Shown here: one piece after another, positions 26,639 to 34,976 of the stretch
Layout: each line of letters starts with the position of its first letter
Numbering within the stretch: position 1 is the first letter of the stretch
Source of the DNA: Paenibacillus_V sp046244365
GTDB taxonomy: Bacteria > Bacillota > Bacilli > Paenibacillales > NBRC-103111
Direction: 5' to 3'
Assembly: GCF_046244365.1 (NCBI RefSeq)
Contig: NZ_CP176395.1
Coordinates: 2,604,001-2,668,000, forward strand
Length of the DNA: 64,000 bases
Notes under the pieces: generated by a model
Seen by the model: the letters and a program-made list of their open reading frames with translations, nothing else
What the model was told of the DNA's origin: nothing
Databases searched by the model: none
Program-made: the position numbers and the translations under genes

Positions 26639-28229
26639 TACGCAGACGCATGCAGGGCATGATCCGGAGCTCGATCTGATCGGCACCGGTCTCAAGAAAC
26701 GGACGGAAAAGGCGCTTGCCGACGACTTCCTGCGGAAGGCGGTGGCCTTTACGACCGATAAGCTTCGTACGGGCAAGCTCGCCGCCGCGGACGACTTCGG
26801 CAACTGGGAGGAATGGCGCGAGCGGGCGAAAGCGATCCGCGCCCATACGATTAGCCATCTCGACTATTATTTGACGCAGTTTACGGACAACGTCGCCAAA
26901 AACGGCGGGAACGTCTACTTTTGCAATACCGCTTCGGATGCCGTCAAACAGTTTATCGACATCGCGCGCAAGCATGACGCCAAGCTCGTGGCCAAGGGCA
27001 AATCGATGGTGTCCGAGGAAATGCATCTGAACCATCATCTGGAGCAGATCGGAATCGAGGCGATCGAGACCGATTTGGGCGAATATATTTTGCAGCTGGC
27101 TAAGGAGACGCCTTCGCATCTGATCATTCCGGCGATTCACAAGAACAAGCAGCAGATCGCGGATATTTTCTCCGAGGAATCGGGCACGCAACTGCCGCCG
27201 GAGACGAAGCCGCTCGCGAATTTTGCCAAGCAGAAGCTTCGCAATTATTTCCTTGAGGCGGACATCGGCCTGACGGGCTGCAACTTCGGCGTCGCCGAAT
27301 CGGGATCGATTACACTGGTTTCGAATGAAGGCAACGGCCGGATGGTATCGACGCTGCCGAAGGTGCATGTCGTCGTCATGGGGATGGAGCGGCTTATTCC
27401 GACGTTCGAGGATCTAGAGGTCGTGCTCAACATGCTGGCGCGCAGCGCAACCGGCCAAAAGCTGACTACCTACACGTCGATGATTACCGGACCGAAACGG
27501 CCGGAGGATCTGGACGGACCGGAAGAGCTGCACGTCATCGTGCTCGATAACGGCCGGTCGGCCCAGCTTGGCGACCCGATTTTTCAAGAGGTGCTGAACT
27601 GTATCCGCTGCGCGGCTTGCTTGAACGTTTGTCCGGTATACCGCCATGTAGGCGGGCACACCTACGGTGCCGTGTACAGCGGACCGATCGGCGCGGTGCT
27701 GACGCCGCTTTTGATGCAGGATATGAAGGAAGCCGGCGCGCTCGCTAACGCGTCCAGCTTGTGCGGAGCCTGCTATGAAGCATGTCCGGTCAAAATCCCG
27801 CTGCACGACATGCTCGTTCATTTGCGCCACCGCAAGGTGAAAATGAAGCTGACTCCGCTGCTCGAGCGTCTTGCTTTCCGCTCGTTCCAGACAATGTTCG
27901 GCAACGTAACGGTGTACAAAATGGCGACGAAGTCGGCTTACTATTTGCAAAAGCCTTTCGTACGGAACGGCCAAATTCAAAAAGGGCCGGGACCGATGGC
28001 AGGCTGGACCGATTCGCGGTTTTTCCCGATGAAGCCGAAGCAGTCGTTCCGAGACAAGTGGTCCGCTCTGCAGGAAGATCTGAAGCGTCAGCCGCAGGCG
28101 GATGGGCAAGGCAAGCAGGCGGCCGAGCCGAAGGTAAACATTCGCGGGGCTGCCGAGGCTAACGTGAAGCCCGGGAACGATACGGATGCAAGCGTGAAGT
28201 CAAACGATAAAGGAGGCGGCGGGCTATGA
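26625..28229 (+). CDS. lutB: Lactate utilisation protein B, Fe-S oxidoreductase
   Basis: This 534-residue protein has the LutB core and two 4Fe-4S motifs, CIRCAACLNVCP (near residue 327) and CGACYEACPV (near 380). GCNFGVAESGSITLVSNEGN is the conserved central segment. It is longer than B. subtilis LutB (about 479 residues) because of a low-complexity tail rich in Lys, Gly and Ala ending KGGGGL. GTG start, overlapping lutA by 14 bases; lutC overlaps its end by 4 bases. Electron transfer subunit of the lactate oxidation complex. Confidence 0.95.
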   Translation: MSASNTQTHAGHDPELDLIGTGLKKRTEKALADDFLRKAVAFTTDKLRTGKLAAADDFGNWEEWRERAKAIRAHTISHLDYYLTQFTDNVAKNGGNVYFCNTASDAVKQFIDIARKHDAKLVAKGKSMVSEEMHLNHHLEQIGIEAIETDLGEYILQLAKETPSHLIIPAIHKNKQQIADIFSEESGTQLPPETKPLANFAKQKLRNYFLEADIGLTGCNFGVAESGSITLVSNEGNGRMVSTLPKVHVVVMGMERLIPTFEDLEVVLNMLARSATGQKLTTYTSMITGPKRPEDLDGPEELHVIVLDNGRSAQLGDPIFQEVLNCIRCAACLNVCPVYRHVGGHTYGAVYSGPIGAVLTPLLMQDMKEAGALANASSLCGACYEACPVKIPLHDMLVHLRHRKVKMKLTPLLERLAFRSFQTMFGNVTVYKMATKSAYYLQKPFVRNGQIQKGPGPMAGWTDSRFFPMKPKQSFRDKWSALQEDLKRQPQADGQGKQAAEPKVNIRGAAEANVKPGNDTDASVKSNDKGGGGL

Positions 28230-29005
28230 CGACGGAGCAAAAGCAGGGAACGATTCAAGGACGCGAGGCGTTCATGCAAAATATTGCGAAGCGGCTCGGC
28301 CGACCCGCGCCGCTGACGAAAGCGCCGGAGCATCCGTTCCGCGGAGCGCCGGATTTCTACAAAGCCGTGCAGCTGAGCACGGAGGAGAAGATCGAGCTCT
28401 TCTGCCGCACCTGGACGGGATTGACCGGCAAGGTGCTGATCGTCAAGGAAGCGGAAGCCGAGCAAGCGATCGCGGCTTATGCGCGCGAGGTGACCGCGGA
28501 GCTGGAGGCGAGCCGGGTCGCGATCTGGGAGCACGAGCGGCTATCCGCGCTCGGGCTGGAGAAGCGGCTGCGCGAGGGCGGCACGGACGTCGTTCCATGG
28601 CGCGACGACGCCATGGAAACGGACGCTCCCGCCGGAGAGCCCGGCTCGCGCTGGAGCAAGCGCAGCGCGCTGCTCCGCGCCGCCGAGAGATGCCAGCTCG
28701 GCATCGTCTGGCCGGACTACGCGATCGCCAACACGAGCACCCTCGTGCTGCTCGCGCGGGGCGGCAAAGGCCGCTCGGTAAGCCTGTTGCCCGCCGCACT
28801 GCTGGGTATATTCCGCGCGGATCAGCTGGTCACGCGGATGGGCGAAGCGTTCGCCGGTATCAAGGAGGAGTATCCGGAGGCCGGCGATCTGCCTTCCTCG
28901 ATCAACCTGATCACCGGCCCGAGCCGCAGCGCGGATATCGAGAACGATCTGACGATCGGCATTCACGGCCCCGGCAAAGTATATGCGGTCATTATCGTGC
29001 CATAA
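28226..29005 (+). CDS. lutC: Lactate utilisation protein C
   Basis: The 259-residue protein is a LutC/YkgG-domain protein: TKAPEHPFRGAPDFYKAV near the start, DYAIANTSTLVLLARGGKGR and the closing TGPSRSADIENDLTIGIHGP are family signatures. It overlaps lutB by 4 bases (ATGA). It completes the LutABC L-lactate oxidation system. A good terminator lies 75 bases after the stop codon, so the operon ends here. Confidence 0.94.
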   Translation: MTTEQKQGTIQGREAFMQNIAKRLGRPAPLTKAPEHPFRGAPDFYKAVQLSTEEKIELFCRTWTGLTGKVLIVKEAEAEQAIAAYAREVTAELEASRVAIWEHERLSALGLEKRLREGGTDVVPWRDDAMETDAPAGEPGSRWSKRSALLRAAERCQLGIVWPDYAIANTSTLVLLARGGKGRSVSLLPAALLGIFRADQLVTRMGEAFAGIKEEYPEAGDLPSSINLITGPSRSADIENDLTIGIHGPGKVYAVIIVP

Positions 29006-29080
29006 GTCATTCCGAGCAATAAGAATCGAGAACGGCATTTCCATTATGGAAGGTTACTTTTAACGAAATGTACCGGTGCA

Positions 29081-29127
29081 GACCAAAGCCATCCTTTCGC
29101 TGGGATGGCTTTGGTCATTTCTTCTTT
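29081..29127 (+). terminator. Intrinsic terminator of lutABC
   Basis: GACCAAAGCCATCC (29081-29094) pairs perfectly over 14 bp with GGATGGCTTTGGTC (29103-29116), 8-base loop, followed by a T-rich stretch ATTTCTTCTTTTG. Confidence 0.88.
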
Positions 29128-29298
29128 TGTACGGGGAAGCAGATGTCCGTGACGGATTGCTCGGATTCGGGGCCGTGATTGCGCTCGTCATAGGTCGACT
29201 GGGATTCCTTCTTTCCTTTCGCCGGCAGCCTTGAAGGATACGGAGCAAGTATGACGAACTATTATCTTCACCAATCATGAAATGGAGGGGGTAGCCGC

Positions 29299-30351
29299 AT
29301 GAATCGAACGTACTTGCTTCCTCTCGCGGCCGTGCTGTTTCTGTCGGGGTGCTCCGCACAAACGAAGCAAAAGGAAGCGGTCCTTGAAACGGCTGCGGCC
29401 GCAGGAGCCGGAACGAACCAGCCTGCACCGTCGCTATCGCCGTCGCCGCAGAATGCGCCTTCCGGCACTCCTTCGGTCTCTGCGGTATCCGGTTCTCTTG
29501 CGCTCAAACCGCTCGGCGCCGCCGGCGAGCTCGCTTCCTACTACGACCGCCATCTAGCCGTCAAGGATGGCGTCCTGTACGGCTGGTCGGGCAACGGCAA
29601 GCCGCAGCGTCTGCTTGAGGACGCGCTGCAAGCGGGCGTCGGCGAAACGACCAACTACGCGCTGCTGAAGGACGGCCGTCTAATCGGGTGGGAGGGAGAT
29701 GAGCCCGGGAAGGCTGCAACGCTTTCCGACGACGTCGTCAACTTCTCCGCAGGCAAAACGGGCGTTTTTGCCGTCAAAAAAGACGGAAGCCTGTGGAGGT
29801 TCGATGCGCCGGGCAAGCCTGGGACGGAGGTTGCCAAGAACGTCGTTTACTCCAGCATCGGCGACGGGGCGGATTATTACATTACCGTACAGGGCGACTT
29901 GTACGTCAAAGGGCTTGCGCATCGCGGGCAATATGGCGACGGCAAGCTGGAAAGCACGGATGATTTCGCTAAAGTGGCCTCCAATGCCGTGCAGGTACGG
30001 GGGCATACCGGTCACGCCATCATGCTCTTGAGCGGCGGAGACGTGCAGGGGACGGGCGGGAACATTTACGGGCCTCTCGGCACGCATGGGCTTGGCGATA
30101 AAGCGACGACTTGGGGCACCATTTTTTCCGGCGCGTCCATGATCGCTACTGGCTCCTCCCACTCCGTCGCCGTGAAGGAGGACGGCACGCTGTGGATCTG
30201 GGGCGCCAACGAAGGCACGAAACCTAGAAAGGTGCAGGAGCTGGAACGGGTCGTTTCGGTCGCCGCAGGAAAGGACGCCACGCTTGCAAAGACGGAAGAC
30301 GGAGCGGTCTGGTTTTGGCGGACGGGGAAGACGCCGGAAAAGATTTTATAA
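29299..30351 (+). CDS. RCC1-repeat lipoprotein
   Basis: The 350-residue protein has a signal peptide with lipobox LSGC (Cys18), a Ser/Pro linker and then about five beta-propeller repeats of RCC1 type, each with a GxLYxW or GSLWxF pattern (KDGVLYGWSGNG, KDGRLIGWEGDE, KDGSLWRFDAPG, QGDLYVKGLAHR, EDGTLWIWGANE). Such propellers usually bind a protein or polysaccharide. It would sit on the outside of the membrane. Nothing nearby fixes its partner. Confidence 0.85.
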   Translation: MNRTYLLPLAAVLFLSGCSAQTKQKEAVLETAAAAGAGTNQPAPSLSPSPQNAPSGTPSVSAVSGSLALKPLGAAGELASYYDRHLAVKDGVLYGWSGNGKPQRLLEDALQAGVGETTNYALLKDGRLIGWEGDEPGKAATLSDDVVNFSAGKTGVFAVKKDGSLWRFDAPGKPGTEVAKNVVYSSIGDGADYYITVQGDLYVKGLAHRGQYGDGKLESTDDFAKVASNAVQVRGHTGHAIMLLSGGDVQGTGGNIYGPLGTHGLGDKATTWGTIFSGASMIATGSSHSVAVKEDGTLWIWGANEGTKPRKVQELERVVSVAAGKDATLAKTEDGAVWFWRTGKTPEKIL

Positions 30352-30360
30352 GAAAGCCGA

Positions 30361-30681
30361 TTGCTAATAAGAGTGACGACTTGGCTCATGGAATGGTATA
30401 CGGATGCACGACAACTCGAAATCCCGCTTGATGCCTTTGCTCCGAGCGCAGTCAGTTTTACGTATGGCGATCTCTTTCCGACGATGCGATATGAGGACGG
30501 CAAGCCTTACCGGAAGCAAGTGTATACCAAACAGGAAATTTACGGAATGATTGACAAGTTTGGACTGCCCCAAGAGTGGAATCAAAACGGGCAGTACGGT
30601 CCGGAAAGGTACATCGAGGTGCAAATATGGGATGATAAACCGATATCGGCTTATTTGAAGAGTGGAGGGGTGAAAGCATGA
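30361..30681 (+). CDS. Small conserved protein, unknown function
   Basis: This 106-residue protein ends in GPERYIEVQIWDDKPISAYL and contains VSFTYGDLFPTMRYEDGKPY, segments that read like a genuine conserved family of Bacillales; I do not know a function. The last four bases overlap the HD-domain gene (ATGA), so the two are co-translated. The start is uncertain: TTG 30361, GTG 30373 or ATG 30388, none with a strong ribosome binding site. No signal or membrane segment. Confidence 0.65.
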   Translation: MLIRVTTWLMEWYTDARQLEIPLDAFAPSAVSFTYGDLFPTMRYEDGKPYRKQVYTKQEIYGMIDKFGLPQEWNQNGQYGPERYIEVQIWDDKPISAYLKSGGVKA

Positions 30682-31331
30682 ATCGTGAGTTTATCGTTCA
30701 ACAAGCCGAGCAATTTGCCAAAAGCGTCCTGGGCGCCGATTCCAGCGGACACGACTGGTGGCATGTGTACCGCGTAACGAAGCTGGCTCAAAAGCTGGCC
30801 GCCAAGGAAGGCGCCGACAGGTTTACTTGTACGATGGCCGCCTTGCTGCACGATATAGCGGACGAGAAGCTGAACCCGTCGAAGGAGGCGGGGATCGCGA
30901 AGGTACGCGGATGGCTGTCGGATCATGAGGTGGACGAGCTGCATGCTGCGCATATCGTCGAGATCATCTCTACGATGTCTTACGGCGACGGTGCAGGCAA
31001 AGCTATGCGGACGCCGGAAGGAAGAGTCGTGCAGGACGCCGACAGGCTGGACGCTTTGGGAGCGATCGGAATCGCCAGAACGTTTGCCTATTCCGGCTGG
31101 AAGGGGCAGCTTCTGTACGATCCCGAATTGCCTCCGCGCGAACGGATGACGAAGGAAGAGTACCGCAGCGGGAAAAGCACGGCGGTCAATCATTTTTATG
31201 AAAAGCTGTTCCGTCTGAAAGCTTTGATGAATACCGATGCGGCACGGCAAATCGCGGAGGATAGGCACCGGCTGATGGAGCAGTTCTTGCATAGCTTTTA
31301 TGAAGAATGGGACCCGGAAGCCGCAGACTGA
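30678..31331 (+). CDS. HD-domain phosphohydrolase (YedJ/YpgQ-like)
   Basis: The 217-residue protein has the HD metal motifs: HDWWHVYRV near residue 25, LLHDIADEKL (His-Asp near 57), AAHIVEIISTMSYG and DADRLDALGAIGIAR (Asp near 119). Homologues hydrolyse nucleotides, dNTPs in YpgQ for example. AGTGGAGGGG is the ribosome binding site, inside the previous gene. Cytoplasmic; the true substrate is not shown by sequence. Confidence 0.92.
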   Translation: MNREFIVQQAEQFAKSVLGADSSGHDWWHVYRVTKLAQKLAAKEGADRFTCTMAALLHDIADEKLNPSKEAGIAKVRGWLSDHEVDELHAAHIVEIISTMSYGDGAGKAMRTPEGRVVQDADRLDALGAIGIARTFAYSGWKGQLLYDPELPPRERMTKEEYRSGKSTAVNHFYEKLFRLKALMNTDAARQIAEDRHRLMEQFLHSFYEEWDPEAAD

Positions 31332-31410
31332 TGCCGGCTCCGCTTCTTACGTACGGACATTGAAAGTATCCTGTTCGTCGCCTAGACTAACCTCAGACAT
31401 ACGGCTTCGG

Positions 31411-34400
31411 CTATTCCAGCATCAGCAGTTCGCGGATTTCCTGCTCCGTCAATGCCGACAGGGCTTCTTCGCCCGGCTGGATCACGGTGTCGATTAAATC
31501 CTTCTTGCGCTGCTGAAGCTCGACAACTTTCTCCTCGATGGTGCCGTGGCTGATGAGACGGATGACCTGAACGACGTTCTTTTGGCCGATCCGGTGAGCG
31601 CGGTCCATCGCCTGCTGCTCCACGGCCGGGTTCCACCAGAGATCGTACAGAATGACCGTGTCCGCTCCCGTCAAGTTGAGTCCCGTACCGCCCGCCCGCA
31701 GCGAGATCAGAAAAATGTCGCGTTCGCCTTCGTTGTAGCGCTGGCACAGCTCGACCCGCCGGCTTGCCGGCGTTGCGCCGTCCAGATAAAAGAACGGTAC
31801 GTCCCTTTCCGCGAGCTCGCGGCGAATGATGCCAAGCATTTCGGTGAATTGGGAGAAAATGAGCATGCGCTTGCCCGAACCGATGCATTCCTCCATAATG
31901 TCGAGCAGCTGCTCGAGCTTGCCGGAGCCGCCGTCATAGTTTTCCACGAACAACGCGGGATGGCAGCATATTTGCCGCAGCCGGGTAAGGCCGGCCAATA
32001 TTTTGATCCGGTTTTTCTGAAAGCCTTCCGCCTCCAGCTGTTTGGCGGTTTCCTTCTGGAGCTTGGCCAAATAGACGGCATAATGCCTTTTCTGCTCCTT
32101 GGTCAGCTCGGACGTCTGCAGAGTCTCGATTTTGTCCGGGAGCTCCTTCAGCACATCCTTCTTCATGCGGCGCAGGATGAACGGCCTCACCCGTTTCACG
32201 ACTTCTTCGCGCGTGAGGTTCGCGAACGCTCTCTTGCTCTCGAACAGCTCCGGAAAGACGGCGTCGAAAATCGACCATAGCTCCTCCAGCGAATTTTCCA
32301 TCGGCGTTCCGGTAAGCGCAAAGCGGCGGGCGGCTTGAATTTCCTTAACCGCCTGGGCGGTTTGCGTGGCGTGATTTTTGAACGCCTGCGCTTCGTCCAG
32401 GACGAGCAGCCGGAACGAGCGTCCCGCATACAGCTCCGTATCTCGGCGAAGAAGAGGGTACGACGTAATCACGACGTCGACGTCCGCCATTTCGTTTAGC
32501 AGCGATTCCCGGTCCTGCTTATCGCCGACGGCCAGCGCCGTCCGCAAAGCCGGAGCGAAGCGCTTCAGCTCGTTCCGCCAATTGTAGGTAAGGGATGCGG
32601 GAGAGACGATCAGAACCGGTCCTTCTTTATCGTCGCCGCCGCGTTTCTCCAGCTCCTCTTTACCGGATAGCATGAGCGCAATGCTTTGCAGCGTTTTGCC
32701 AAGTCCCATATCGTCCGCCAAAATGCCGCCGAACCGGTAATGGCTCAGCGTCCGCATCCATTGATACCCATACTTCTGGTAATCCCGGAGTATCGGGGAA
32801 AGCGATTCGGGCACCGCAAAATCGAAGCTGTCCGGGTTCCGCAGATTGTCGAGCAGCTCGCGCAGCGGCTTGCCGATCTTGATCTGGCGGGAGTCCGTGC
32901 CGGCTTCAAGCAGGTAAAGTCCCTTGGCCAGAGGCAGCGACAGCCTGCCCTCCTTAAAGTCCGAGCTGCGGAAGCCCGTTTGCGCGAAAAAGCCGGCGAT
33001 GTCCGCAAGCCCTTCTCCTTCCAATGAAACAAACGCTCCGTCAGGCAAACGGTGGAACTTGCGCTTCTCGACCAGACTGCGCAAAATATGACGGATATCC
33101 TTCTGGCCGATGCCCTCCATATCGAAACGGATGTCCAGCCATTCCGTCCGCTCGTCCAAATTGACGGTTACCTTAGGCTGCGTGAGCGGCTGCTTCAACA
33201 TTTTTACGGCTGAGGTGGCATACACTTCGACCAGACGCTCGAGCGCCGGCAGAAGCTCGTATAAGAACCGGTACACCTCCTCCTCACCGGCAATGACGAA
33301 CGCGTCTTCGCCGTCCTCAAGGGAGGCTTGCTCGAGCACATCCAGGATGCGGCTTTCCCGTTCGGGATCGCGCGCTAAGATCAGCTCCGTGTGATCCTTT
33401 TTGCCGCTACCCGGACGGAGCGGATCGAAGACGACTTCGCCGTACGCGAACGTCAGCTTGAGCAGCAGCTGGTCGTCATCGCGGTCCAGATACAGCTTGG
33501 CCTGCAGCGGAGCGGTTACGATACGGTCCGCAATCTCCTTGGCGATAGCTACGCTGCCGATCTGCTTCAAGCCGGGGATGACGCGTTCCATGAACGTATC
33601 CAGCTCGGCCAGCGGGATGAGCAGACGCTGCCGGTCGGCATGGCGGAACAGCTCCTTCATCTCGGCCAGCCGGCGTATTTGCGCTTCCTTCATCCGGTAC
33701 AGCGTGCCTTCCGCGAGCGTGCAGCCGTAGCTTTCCAGAACCGTTACATCCTCCAGGCCGTACATGTCGAGCCGGAACGCCTCGTCCGACGGTTTGCTTA
33801 ATTGAAAGCTGATCGGCGGCTGCCCTTCCTTGATGTCAAGCCGCTCGACCATACGGCCGCCATGCTCGAACCGCGCCGTTACGCCGGGCAGCTTCGCCTG
33901 CAGCCGCTCCCAGGTTACAGGCGGGATGAACAGCGTTCGGCCTTCCGTCGACGAGTAATCGCTTATATAGACGCTTTTGCTTAAGGCGCTGCGGTATACC
34001 GTTTCATTGCGCACCGCATCGATCAGCTCGCGGATGAATGCCATATCTTGCTCCTGAAAGGCATGCACCATCGGGTCGTAAATAAAATGCTTCGAGAATT
34101 CGAAGGCGGACCGCCGCTCGACGCTTTCGAGGAAGCCTTTGAGTTTCTGAACGACATATAGGCGCTTGGGTCCGACCTTCATCTCAAGGGTGATCATGCC
34201 TTTGCGCGCGGAGGCAGTCGTAACGCCGAAAATAAACTCGGTCTCCAGCCGCTGCCGCTGTTCGGTGAAATAAGACGCCGCCCGGGCGGGGGGAGCCGAC
34301 TTGGCAAAGAGCGCGATCATGTTGCGGGTTAACAGCAAGTCGCGGTTGGAGACGGCCGGATCGGCCGTGCGTCCGGTCTCGTGCAGAGAATGGTGCGGCG

Positions 34401-34713
34401 CGTCCGGTTCCGCATCCCTGCCGGGGACGTAGTCGCGGATATGGAACATGACGGCGGCGACATGCTTGCAGAAGACATAATAGCTGCCGAATGAAGGGCA
34501 GCTGCAGGACGCGTTTGCGAACATGCTTCTATTAAAAATAACCGTCACGTTAAATTCCTCGTGTTCGGATACGACTGCCGTATAGCGGTTTTTTTGGGGA
34601 TCGAACGAAAGCTCGGTCACTTGACGGGACTCGTACAAGCGTTCGCCGCGCTCGTAGGCGCTATTGCCGCACAAGCGCTTGATCTCTTTATTCGTTAGGA
34701 AATGCTGCTGCAT
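31411..34713 (-). CDS. SWIM zinc-finger SNF2-family helicase/ATPase
   Basis: The 1100-residue protein begins with a SWIM zinc finger (CSCPSFGSYYVFCKHVAAV: C-x-C then C-x-H, near residues 70-90), a bacterial SNF2-associated region, and a SNF2 helicase core: DDMGLGKTLQSIAL (Walker A, about 664-680), DEAQAFKNH (about 770), and the C-terminal helicase motifs (FSQFTEML, LRAGGTGLNLT, DRAHRIGQK). It moves along double-stranded DNA with ATP. AAGGAG lies 5 bases before the ATG at 34713; an upstream 62-codon in-frame extension overlaps the promoter region and lacks similarity. Exact role in repair or transcription unknown. Confidence 0.94.
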   Translation of the reverse strand: MQQHFLTNKEIKRLCGNSAYERGERLYESRQVTELSFDPQKNRYTAVVSEHEEFNVTVIFNRSMFANASCSCPSFGSYYVFCKHVAAVMFHIRDYVPGRDAEPDAPHHSLHETGRTADPAVSNRDLLLTRNMIALFAKSAPPARAASYFTEQRQRLETEFIFGVTTASARKGMITLEMKVGPKRLYVVQKLKGFLESVERRSAFEFSKHFIYDPMVHAFQEQDMAFIRELIDAVRNETVYRSALSKSVYISDYSSTEGRTLFIPPVTWERLQAKLPGVTARFEHGGRMVERLDIKEGQPPISFQLSKPSDEAFRLDMYGLEDVTVLESYGCTLAEGTLYRMKEAQIRRLAEMKELFRHADRQRLLIPLAELDTFMERVIPGLKQIGSVAIAKEIADRIVTAPLQAKLYLDRDDDQLLLKLTFAYGEVVFDPLRPGSGKKDHTELILARDPERESRILDVLEQASLEDGEDAFVIAGEEEVYRFLYELLPALERLVEVYATSAVKMLKQPLTQPKVTVNLDERTEWLDIRFDMEGIGQKDIRHILRSLVEKRKFHRLPDGAFVSLEGEGLADIAGFFAQTGFRSSDFKEGRLSLPLAKGLYLLEAGTDSRQIKIGKPLRELLDNLRNPDSFDFAVPESLSPILRDYQKYGYQWMRTLSHYRFGGILADDMGLGKTLQSIALMLSGKEELEKRGGDDKEGPVLIVSPASLTYNWRNELKRFAPALRTALAVGDKQDRESLLNEMADVDVVITSYPLLRRDTELYAGRSFRLLVLDEAQAFKNHATQTAQAVKEIQAARRFALTGTPMENSLEELWSIFDAVFPELFESKRAFANLTREEVVKRVRPFILRRMKKDVLKELPDKIETLQTSELTKEQKRHYAVYLAKLQKETAKQLEAEGFQKNRIKILAGLTRLRQICCHPALFVENYDGGSGKLEQLLDIMEECIGSGKRMLIFSQFTEMLGIIRRELAERDVPFFYLDGATPASRRVELCQRYNEGERDIFLISLRAGGTGLNLTGADTVILYDLWWNPAVEQQAMDRAHRIGQKNVVQVIRLISHGTIEEKVVELQQRKKDLIDTVIQPGEEALSALTEQEIRELLMLE

Positions 34714-34921
34714 GGAAACTCCTTTCATTCGCAGGTTGGAGTCAGGCATAACGCTTCGCGTTTTTATTCCCATTATAGCATAAAAACGGCGGACATATGT
34801 TCGGTTGTGCTGCGAATGAGAGAAATCTTTCGCGCTGCGTTTCCGCACGGGACGGCCAACGAAACTACATTTGTCCATGTGAACCTTATAAAAATCCATA
34901 CAAGACGCCGCCGCTTCCGCC

Positions 34922-34956
34922 TATAATGGACGAATAGTCATTTAACAGTCCATTAT
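34922..34956 (+). promoter_or_regulatory. GH36 promoter with inverted repeat
   Basis: TATAAT at 34922-34927 is a perfect -10 box. ATAATGGAC (34923-34931) and GTCCATTAT (34948-34956) are a perfect 9-bp inverted repeat with a 16-base spacer, overlapping the -10 and the likely transcription start. A repressor bound here would shut off the alpha-galactosidase gene. No regulator gene is adjacent. GGAGGCG precedes the ATG at 34977. Confidence 0.5.
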
Positions 34957-34976
34957 CCCGTATTCCGGAGGCGACC

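Noticed and set aside
26556..27368. Minus-strand open frame opposite lutB
   Set aside because: Composition is that of an antisense frame; lutB has clear Fe-S motifs on the plus strand.
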